A stretch of DNA of 64,000 bases from Trichoplax sp. H2 (taxonomy: Eukaryota > Placozoa > Uniplacotomia > Trichoplacea), in the NCBI GenBank assembly GCA_003344405.1, contig NOWV01000223.1, forward strand, positions 1 through 64,000. The letters run 5' to 3'. A model generated the notes under the pieces. The model did no database searches, was not told the DNA's origin, and saw only the letters and a program-made list of their open reading frames with translations. Shown here one piece after another: positions 15,033 to 27,000 of this stretch (positions are counted from its first letter, which is position 1; every line of letters begins with the position of its first letter). Made by a program: the position numbers and the translations under genes.

Positions 15033-18000
15033 GTAAGAGAAGACTATAATGTCGAGTTATGCTAGACAGATTACATTACTTGCAGTTACTACTATGATTA
15101 GGAGTTGTTAAAATCTTTATAATTTTTTAAATGCCTTCCCGATATTTCTATAACAGCTTTCATATCAGATGCAACTGATAAGACCAAAACAGATTCGATG
15201 CCAATCAATAATTACAGACGCAATCTCGAAGGTGCCTGCTAACTAATTTATTTAATTAAAATTTTATTATACGAGTATTACAAAAGGTAGTAGATTAGCG
15301 AAGTTATCCATAGAATTATAAACTTATAATCTTAATGTCGATAATATATTGCTATTATAAATTAAACGATCTCAAATCTTATGGCCAAGACTTGATATTT
15401 AATTTACAGATTTAAAATTATCCGAGTCTGCTTCTTTGGTTTCTTTATCTTCATCAATAAAGCATCCTCCGGATAAAGGTAAGTGATAATGGGATAAATA
15501 CCACGCTTGAGGACAATCGCGCATATCGTCTGTATGATAGATTTTGCGGGGTTTCTTGCCTCTATCTTGTAACGGAAGTGTTCATTACCGGCAGCTGATA
15601 ATTAGAGCCGAAATAAAAGTAAAACTTTCCAGTAATTAGAAACAAGGGCGGTTTAGCTTTACCAAAAAATTGCCTTACTTTGATTTAAATCTATGGATAC
15701 TTACTGATTAAGCTAACAATTTTGATCTGATGAAACAATTAATAGAGCTTATTTATTGGAATATATATTATCCCATGTAGATGTTGCATTGCAAACTGAA
15801 AAGCTGAGTATGTATGAGGCTCCGACGGTAGCAACATCCTTAGCAGGTTAGCAAACAAAAATGAAGGAAAATTCCTTCTAACTAAAGTGAAATCAGCTAA
15901 TTAAAGAATTTCCAGTTACGAACAATTTAAACTTCAATTCATGATTGTTCATTCTTTTCTATAGTCCCAATTATGCAAACAATTGAATCGTTTGCTAATG
16001 ATTTTAGGCAATCAACGACAATACCAACAGGTATACGAGCATGACCTTATATTGATGTTTACTTAAACTGCGATTTTAGAGTTTATTTAACTTTGCATTG
16101 TCCATGGTGCACCAATTAACGCCTTTATTTAAAAAATTTCGTTAATAAATACGAAAGTAACATTGCTACATAGATCATAAGTTACAAAAAATAGACTAGT
16201 ATCGAAAATATTTGTCATTAATACAGGCAACGTTAGCACACTAGGCCTCTTCGATAAAACATTCTTTTTGAAAAGAAGAAATTTGAAAGCTAGTGCTGCC
16301 TTAACTAATATTTTTATAATAATTAACGATATAATAAAAAGTATTTTGCTCAGATTTTAACCTGCAGGCTTCAATTATCAGCTCAAAAGATTTCGATAAA
16401 GCGACGTCGGCTAGGCTAGGTAGTTGAAATACTGTAGAGCAATGTCAAAGTTCGCTTCGGAAGTAAAAGTTAAATTTTTATCTTAGAATAAGAGCTAAAA
16501 ATATAGATTAGATTAATTTTAATATACTAGTAAACTCTATTAGTTACTTTTGTTTCATTGTCAGATATCAGTTTAAATTTAAAATCAATTATTTACGTAA
16601 ATATTTTACTATTATACGAATATGTACGTATTATATCAAAATTTTATTGTATCAGATTATGAGCATAAAAACAATAAGAAAACTTCTGAAAAATGATGTA
16701 TTCCTTCCTCTCTATGATCTCTAATTCAGGCAATATGCAGACCGTTGAAGACGAAATCATACAAACATCACCAACCGTAGCAGGTAGATGAACTGATTAG
16801 TAATCTAAGAATTTAAGCTATTCGTTGCTATTATCAATCGAATCATTTTAAACTTGAGCTTATAAAAATTTTACGAAACCAATGACAAAATATAGAAATA
16901 TAAAATTATAGCATAGTAAAGAATTCATATAATTTACCATGGTACAAGAACTTGAGTTAATTATAATTTGAGGAATGATCTTCACGGGATACTTGGATGA
17001 ACTATGTCGCTCTAGCTTTTATCTGTATTCTATACCAAAGCAGAGATTGATCTTAATAAATCTAATTCATTTATCTTCGATTATCAAATTTTGTTATGGT
17101 AGTACATCATTACTCTACAGCAATAAAATGTTTCTGCTAGACAATGGGTGAATGAATTAAAACAAATGGGACAAATATGAAGTGTCTGTACTTAATCAAT
17201 ATCGAGACTTTACGGGAATACCTCATTTAATTAATATTTATACTCTGAAAGGAATTTAAATTTATTAGAATTCAAAAAGTGCAACATATTGGATAACAGA
17301 TATTTGATAACGAAAAATCCCCAATAGATACCACGTTACAGCTATATTTAACCCGTATTTAAGTAAATTCTTTACTTAGTGGCTATGAAGTTTATTTAGT
17401 AATAGGATTAACAAACTGAAATTTATTAATTACTTTCATATAGACTAAAATATAGGGCTATTACTAATAAATCTATTAAGCAGCTCTAGTTTTAAAACTT
17501 TATCAAGAAATTTAGCATAGGTTTGAATCCTACAAATTAGAGCCAAATTACCAACGATAAGCCAAGATAGGAAGTAGAATGAATTTAAAGAATTAGAGCT
17601 ATTCTCGATAAATAACTATTAGCCAAAGTTGTTACGGATACAAAGCATACCTATTCGCCGTTTCATTTGTTAGATATAACTGGACTTTAGCACGTATTTA
17701 CTATAACTAAATTTCCCAGAAGATCTGTTTATTGTTTAAATTCAGATTTTTAGCAAATACTTTATTAGACTTGCCACAAAAATATTTAGGCTAGAGATAA
17801 TTTATTTCTGTAGAATTTATTACTAAATACTCGCTATAATCGAAATTCATCGTTTCGATAAACTAATTTATCAATCTTGAATTCTGAAGGTGACAGTAAA
17901 CTTGAAAAAACAAAATAGTTACAAGCGCTTCAAAATTGATTTAATGTAAATGCTTTGGTTTTAGAGTATCAACTTGAGCTGACTTTACCAGTTCCTCATC

Positions 18001-21000
18001 ATCTTGGAGGGCGGTTTCTGCAGGCGATAAATCTTTTAAATATGTATTGGATTATGATTATAAGCCAAAATTAAACCTAAAATTAATCTTATAATCTCAT
18101 GGGAGAATCAATTCCTTGTTGACGTCAAAATTTCGCACATTGTCTACGCGATATAAATCAGGCTATTAGGATTGCTAATTAGCTGATTAATGTACTTACG
18201 AACTATAGTAAATCAACAAGGCTAATAGTTACTCGATTGCTACTGACCTTAATTTTATACTTAAGCAGACTCGCATAGGTGTCGTTGATACGTCCATAGC
18301 CTGTAAAAATTGATTTATTTAGAAGAAGTAACTGATTGCGCAATGTATACTATCACAAAACAGCTTTTCAACAAGATAACGTAATGTACGATTAATAAAT
18401 CAAGTCCTTGAACCAATGTATCAAGGAATGATATCTGCACTATCAGGAACACTTTTGCTCTACTAGTAGACTACACAAAGACATAGACGCCTCGTATTTT
18501 ACGTTAAACACCAAGTTTAAGAATTAACTTTATTACCCGATATATTGCGTTTATACATACTCTTCCTCAATAGTTCATGAGTCATAGTTAGTACGGTTAA
18601 CTTTGGAATCATTCTCTGAATTAGACACTCATTTTACCTACTGCTCTCTAATGCAGACAACAGTATAGTCAGATTACGATATGCCCTATCATGGGACAAT
18701 TCTGCGATAATTTACAATCTACCATAAGCAAGTTACAATCACAACGATTCGAAATTAGAAGTTTACTAGATAAGGATAGGCTAACAAAATTATCCTAACA
18801 TAGATATTTCTACTTTAATACAGTATATAAAACTGTCACGTATACACTTCATCATACTATGAAGTATTAACACCTTATTTCGTAATAATAATAGCTTATC
18901 TAACATTCTCCAATTTAAAAATTATTTTTTGTTAATTTTCCGTACAATTCATTTCCCATTAAGAGAATCACTTTTCGCAACAAAGGATTGATTCCGATAA
19001 TGGGTCCACATTAGGTATTGCTATAGCAAGTTGATTAGTGCTGACTTGTAGATATTAATTACTTCATACTTCACTAACCTTGATCAGTTTTATATTTCAT
19101 GTAACCGTACCTTACCCACTTGGTGCTATAGATTTAAAGAAAAGTTCATTTGTGTTATAGCCAATATAGTAGAGAGTTGATAATAAATCAAAAATTGCTG
19201 AAATATCATCAAATATCCTCTATAAGCATATCGAAATGTCTAGTATCACTAAAGATACTTGTTTTACATGTGATTAGGTTATTCCTTGAGCACCTTTTCA
19301 TCATCCCTTCCGATATCGGAGAAAGCAGTCATGAAGCCATCTTATTCGATTAATATCCGTAAGCAATTTATTCCTTTCGATGGACATAATACTAATATTG
19401 CTCGATTCATTCCATCTAATTATGGTATGCTAAATAAACAGAGGAACAGCTGCAGACGCCAATCGCAAATTTTAGTAATATTCTCGAAAATTCATTCCCG
19501 TCCACTATTTCGGCTGGAAGTAAGTGTACTGGTTTCAAAAATTAGATTACTAGCCGTAAGGAATATAGTCGGATTCAAGAAATAATATAATATTATACAT
19601 AGATCTCCGCATTATCGCTAGCATGACTCAATCAGAAATAGAATTTGAGGAACAAATTATTTATAATTCCGTCCAATCAGGTAGTGTATACCATTAGCTT
19701 CTAATGGTAAACAAAATCAATACAATATCACGGACATCACTCCGTGGCAGTCAGCTATTTAAATATTCACGGTAGTTGGTACCGTGACACTGATATTTAA
19801 CTTAAATTTTTGCGATTCATCAGACAATAAAGCAATATTTTTATAGAAGCATCATCTGCTGTTTAATAAGCTAATAAATGGATTATAACAACTGCCTTAC
19901 TATATAGCCATTTATAATCTTAAAACGAATTTCGAATTCTTTTTAATAATTCAGAAAACTTTCAGATGGGATCTACAGTATTTAGTAGCGAAGAAATCAA
20001 TTTAACTTCGGAAGTATGGTCAAAATCTATATTTCAAGGTATTAAAAAAAACAATTGCTAAAGCACAAGATAGTATTGCAGTTAAATTACCGGAATACAT
20101 GTAAATAGAATTAAAATATTGCCATTCTGTTTTCATATCAATTTACAATCCTCTTGAAAGAGTGATAACCAAGGTCAATGACAGTCAATATCGTTTTCTA
20201 CTTTTGATAGTTAAAATTATTCAAATAAAATATTAATTGCTCCTTTTTGGCTGCGTTATAACCAAGAAATATAATTGCAATCGTAATTCTATAAAAAAGT
20301 ATTTAAATCCTGTTTACCACGGCAACAATTGCTTTAAGATACTTTATTGCCATATTTTTGAAATAGCTACAGATGAACAACATATCTTACGAACTTCGGT
20401 CTGAAACTATCAAAATATAAATTTTATCTAATTCTCCACTTATTACCCTATAAATCCTTCAGATTAGACATATTCGAACTGTAACACGAAGGTGATAGTG
20501 TTTAATTGATTTTCATGCTTATGTTCTAACAGAATCTGAGCCATCAGTACAGACATCACCATTACTGTTTTCATCCGTAGCAAATGGCATGCCTAAAGAT
20601 TCCGTAATTTCATACGAACTTCTGCCTTCCCTACTTTCCGAGATTAGTGGTAAAGATAGCCATATTTATGAACGTAACCGTATGCGAAGTCGTATTGTCA
20701 TTTTGCAAAATGCCCGGGCAGTTTGCAAAATGACCGACTTCGCATACGGTCACGTTCATTTACACCATTTATAAAAATGGCAGTACTCAATAATAACGAT
20801 AACACGTAACTCTTAAAGGCGATTGTCGAAATAGTAATTGGCCTTTACTGACTTTAAATTTATATGATAAAGTTGGAACGAGTTTGTGTAATTATAGCAA
20901 AAATTATCCGTTTCTAATTAAACATTAAATAGATTTTTATTGTAGTAGTAGCTCTTATTATGGTACAAGATCAGTCTCGATCATGTTTTCATATTGCTTC

Positions 21001-24000
21001 AGATGAACAATTGGACATTATCTCTCAGCCACAAGTTTCGAGTCGTAAATTTATTATTACGAGTTGGCTAGAACATTCTCAAATAGATATTAAAGAATCT
21101 ATGCTATCAATGAGTATGCTGGCATGGTATTAAAATTAAATTTGCAACCTAGATATTAGACATGACCGTAATTTTGTTCTGTTAACGAATAGATGATGTT
21201 ATTATGAATGAAGTGAAGATTTTTACATCCCCCGACATATCAGTATCGTATCAAAGTCTTCAAGATTTAGCTGCAGAATCGATTCACTTGCAAAAAGGTA
21301 AGATTGCGTTCATCACATTATTGTATGTAGTAGACTGAAGCAATTAAAATTAAGCACAAGATTAACAAAGCTATCGACCACTAGATGCTTTACTGAAGTA
21401 TTATCTAGTGATTTATACTAAAGCTATGTCAGGAATCACTAATAGCGACGAGCTATTACAATTATCATCATGGTCTAGCCTATTTATAGACGAAAAGCAA
21501 AAGTTAGATGATTTCATGTTGACATCTGCGCCACTATCGCAACGTACTTGAATTTTCCTTTAAGAAAAATTTAATCTCATAATCTCATAATAGTATTTGA
21601 TCAATTAATATTAAAAATGGGTACAATTATTTGCAGACAATTTCTTTTCTAGCTCTCTTATTAAAGTAACTCCTTCACTTTCTGGTTAGTAATCAACATT
21701 TGTATTATGATACTGAGTAGATCTACAGCAGTAAATAGAGTTAATGACTTCCGAAAGCAATGCAATACTGATACAATTTTAATATCAGTTATCGATCTTA
21801 GAGGCTGACTATTTGCAACGATCCTTAATCATCTGCTGCAGATTTTTATTTCAGAATCAATTCCTATATTATCACATAGTTTAAGTTATGATGTCGTTGT
21901 TAGCTATATGTGTATTCTAGATTAAGGATAAGCCTGATATTAGATTCGTAAGGATATATTATAAATACTAACTTGCATTACTTATATTGCATCAATCAAA
22001 GAGATTACTACGTTTATGACGAATAGTACAAAATAAGAACGCAGTGTGTTAGCTATATTACTTAAAGCCCTACTCTTAAAGATTATTACTTCGGAGGAAA
22101 ATATATGTCCGTATTTTAGTCATTAAATAAGGATGCAGGTTCTAAACCTTATTTATTGCTGGCTCAGCATACTAAACTACAAAATTTCACTTCGCAATAG
22201 TGTTATAATAAGTTGACTAGAGCTGTAAGTAATCAAATAAATTTTAATTTTATCATAACTTAATTTAATCTAGATGCAACTATTTCACCGGAATTACGTA
22301 CTCAAGAGCCAATGTTTTCTCTGAAATCAAGCCTAGATCTTACAAATCAGCTAGATGTATCTGGTAAAATTATTGAAAGCCGAGTTAATATAAAATAAAT
22401 AATCTATCCAATCAAGCTTATCCATTTTTTGCTAATATCATCAACTGAATATTTTCTAAAATTTCTGCTGTCTACCTAATCAGAAGTATCACTAGTATCT
22501 AATATCGATTCAGTGGCTATTTTCTCAGAAGCAGACGGAGTTGATGGTAGGTGATAGTTCATTAAATAATTTTGAATTCGTTTGAAGTCATAGCACTTTT
22601 TCGAACGATTTCATAGTCTGGACGAATAATTTATACTAAGACTACGAAATAATCTAAGAATTAGTTCTTAAAATTATGTTTCGTAACGATGAGATAAGAT
22701 TTGTTATCGTAATTTAATTCTATGTTAGTTATAACAATTTCATCAGAATTAACTGTACAAGAACCACCAATGAATTTCCCGAAATCAAGCCTAAATCTAG
22801 CTGATAAGCCAGATTTATCAGGTAAATTATTGATAGCTGAATTACTATAAAATAAATAATCCTTGCTATTCAAGCTCATCTGTTTTTAGTTAATAATATA
22901 ATTTACTTAAAAATTTTCTAAAATTTCTCCTATTTGCAGTACTAGAAGTATCTAATATCTATTCAATGACTATTTTCTCAGAAATAAACAAAGTCGAAGG
23001 TAGGTTGCAGTTCCCTAAGTAATTTCGAATTTCTTTGAGATACAGCAATTTCTCATGTAGCTTGATAATCTAGACGAATAACTTACTCATAGATTACGAA
23101 ATAGTGTAAAAATTAGCTGTTTAGAATCAGAAATGGTCATGATGATGTGGTCTATTATGAATACTAATAGTTAGTGAAACCAGTATCTATACAGTGCAAT
23201 CGCTATCGCTTTCGGAAAATAAATGTAATTTCTTACCGTCGGATGTTAATAACGTCCAGACAGCCTCCATCGGTATTTACCTTTGATTAGTTTAGATTTT
23301 ATGATCATCTGTCACAAGCCAGCTTCGTGACAAGGATAACTTAAAACAAATCTCTAAATTACTATAGTCTCTGGAATTCAGTATCCCTTAAAAACTACCT
23401 CACAAGAATTTAGACGCCTTTGATTCTACGTTAAACTCAACTAGAAAATTTAGAACTGCTTTACTCAACTATCTGACGGGCTTATATACCCTTCTACAGC
23501 AACTAACATTCACGAGTTATCTTATAAAAATACTTAGGTGAGAACATCTATTAACTAGTTTTTCAAAGTCGGACTACAATATGTCCATTCACAGAATCAT
23601 TTCAGTACACATTACAGCACAGCATTAGATTTACTGTAACACATTTATAATTAAAGTAATTCCTATTGTAAGGAACTAGATGTAATATATTATCACTATA
23701 TTATATTAACCAAATTTAGATAGCTATTTCTTCACGGTAGTTCGTACCGTGACATCATCATATATTTAATAGTAAATTAAAAAATAGTGTTATATTCTTT
23801 ACAACTTCAAAGAAAATTTACGATTATGCCAAATAGATCATGAAGACTTATCGAGTATTACTGTGGATGCAGACGCACGCTTAATATTAACAGAAATCAT
23901 TCAGCTACAGAATCCAACTGCTGATCTACAGTCCGAGCTTGGTGATATTCAAAGTCAGTCTTGGCCTTTACTAACCGACTTAAGCTGTGATCTTGATATA

Positions 24001-27000
24001 GATAAACGTGTTTACTGGTCAGATATTCTACAAATGCAGCCATCATCAAGTTCTTGCATAATTTCTATTTTAGAATCAAGTATGGACTCTGCCGGTGATG
24101 TGTGTGATCAAGCAAATAATTGTCCTGAATACTATGCGACCTTACCCAGTCAACAAGAGCCTGATCGTTCTACAATTAATCCTCTAAAGTCTCCAATCAA
24201 GAATTCTATCAGTAATTTATCCTCTAGAACTCTATACGGTAACTAAAATAACGTTAGAATTTTCAGTAACTACCGCGTGAGCTAAGGCTTAGTAATGTTT
24301 TGATTTTATTCTTAACTTTCATTTTCTTTTCCGATACGATTTTATAAATAAAAAAATATTATTCAAGATACAACCTTGGATATGACTTACAGAACACCTA
24401 CCCCAAGTTCAACAACAAAGTACATCACTCAAAGAAAGAATACTGGGGTAACAGTAATATATAATATTAGCCACTTCATTTCCTATAAAATTATTTATTC
24501 TTATTTGGAAGTAGAAATTAAATATATTAAATGCCAAGCATTAATAATTTAAACTTTTTTCACCAGCATGCTACATCGACATTTAATGGTAGCCAAGCCA
24601 ATCAGATTCTAGCCTCATTTAATCAAAATATAAGCAAAACCACTGTGAACACAGCAAAAGTTCTAGGATATAGTCGAACATTGCATGAAATCATAGATAA
24701 AATAGATATGAAATCTTTATCTACAGCAGAAACGACAGATTTATCGGAGGTTTCATCACTAAATTAATCACAATTTTCCTGTAATCAAATGCTATAGTAC
24801 CGGTATTAGATATCGTTATAATAATTTAATGTTTTCCATTTGTTTACTTCTAGTTCGTAGTTAAAATAGTTAAAAAGCTGGTAACTGCTGGAATAAATGG
24901 TAGTAATCAGGTAGAACATTGGAATTCCTAAAGATTTAAGATGTGACGTATAACGCCATATTTGTATACCAACACAAGCTCTACACTTAAAAATTATTAT
25001 GCAGAAATAATGTTACGACGAAATTTTTACCATTAAACTAAACTTCTGTTTTTTTTGAATAATTCTATTCGATTTCTTATTTACTAACATTCAAATATTA
25101 CAATTCAACTTAAAGGATAAAATAGCATCAGATTATATGCAATTACTGGATCACTATTTTTTACGGGTTGCTGAGAAATTATCATACGGGGAAACATTTA
25201 ATTTTACGGACGTAGAAACAGGTAATTTACAATTATGCCTAAAATTATTTTTTATAGAAAATATAAAAGGTCCCATGAGTTAAATAGGAATAAATATATA
25301 TAAAAATTATACATAGTGTACGTATAAATATATACAAAAAGTAAGGTAGTTATTTATTTCATAACATATACGTATAAACTTTCATAGACATTTATTCTTT
25401 GAATTACGAATTATTCCATTCAACATCTAAAATAGATTAAATTGACTTTAAAATAAAATTTACCTTGTGCTTACATTTTACGTTTTAGGCGATGTTACTA
25501 TGGTCATATCTGTTCAACAAGTAGAAGCTTACAATTCGACCAACTATGAATTTGTCTTTAACTCTAAATCAGCTCTTCGAAAATCGGACGATGTATTAAT
25601 AAATTTATCTAATATTATGTTTCGAAAAAGTAAGTTCAAGCTTTAACAATATCTATCGAGTTTCGGCGGATTGTTTATAATCATTTATTCATTAAATGTT
25701 TGACACCTTGTAAACGAATATTTTTTCATTCGTATTATAGATGAAACCGTTAAAATTATTGCCGGTATCTATTGGTTCCTGCAAGATACTGTAGCACGCG
25801 TTAATGATCAATTGTAATATCTAAAATCTATATTTTTATTTATTGAATGGTATTTTAAGCATCAGGCTGATATAGGTTTTTCTAATCATATTTAGAACTT
25901 TATCCTCGGATATTATATCCTGCAAAATAGAACCTTATCCTGTCTTTCAGGATAACGCAATTTTTCAATATCATGTTTCTTATCCAAATAAAGCCTCAAA
26001 GGTAAGACTTTTGAAAAGACTATTGAAGATAAAAACATTTATTATGAAAGGTTTCTACGACAGCTGCTTTGCTTTGCATGACTAGTATTTTACGTTAGTT
26101 ACATAGCATTGAATCACACACTAATTAACAAAATTTTATTTTATTAACTTATATGATTTTAAAATGAATTACATTGATAAGTTAATAAGGTTATAGTAGA
26201 CTAATGTCAATTTCTGTGAGCTTAGTAGATTAATTTGATTTCTTTCTGGTTTAAATCTACCCCTTAACTTATCCAGAATAGTAGAAACAATTGGAAGTGT
26301 ATGTACTGGGACTTGCAATCAAGGTACAGTAAGATTGTTCTCTGAAGATAAAAAAATGCCAAAGCTGTATCGCCTTTCAATTAAAACACAGGAATTAGAT
26401 TATATTTGCTACGCTATTTACTATCCTTGCTATTTTTTACCTATTTCTTCTTATTTAGGAGTTGGAATAATACTGGCTGTACCACGAACTTAAACTTGAA
26501 TAAAGTCGTTTGTGTATGCAATCATTTAACTCATTTTGCTTTGCTATTACAGATTAAAGTAAGTCATGGATAAATTGCCTTAATGAATTTCTTTAAGCTT
26601 TATAAATTGATTCATACAAATACAGTTTTGAGAGCTAGTAACTGAAAAATGTTAAGATTCTTGATTATCACAATTAGAGAGTGGTGAATTACAAAATTAC
26701 TTGAAAGGATTAGTTTGCTATTATTTTTTTGCAGATTTATATTGTTTTATACAGAGTGAAGCTAAGTTAGTATGATACATCTTCAAAATTAATCAGGAAA
26801 TATCACCGTTATTTCAGAACTAATAGCAAAAAATAAGTAAAATATTCAATATGAAACTACTATGGTATAAGTTAGTTATACTCAAATATTTTCTGATCAT
26901 TCTTCATTATTACGTACATATAATGGATGACATCTATAAACTCAAGAAAACTCAAATTTTTGTTGATGTAGTGGTAACAAATTTGCATATTTGACTTCAT

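Noticed and set aside
17041-17098. Candidate stalk exon after TACCAAAG
   Set aside because: It would end in phase 2, incompatible with its neighbours, and the acceptor is weak.
17483-17545. tRNA-like segment: GCTCTA pairs with TAGAGC, next to CA, with a GGTTTGAATCC T-loop-like motif
   Set aside because: The T stem does not abut the acceptor stem correctly and no regular D arm or anticodon arm can be drawn. Most likely chance in AT-rich DNA.
17935-18020. Candidate stalk exon after an acceptor TTTTAG
   Set aside because: Open frame, but no donor gives the phase-1 end shared by all other stalk exons.
20370-20420. Possible decayed duplicate of the start of stalk exon 21003-21113 (ACAGATGAACAA shared)
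   Set aside because: The frame hits a stop after about ten codons and the similarity is too short to prove descent.
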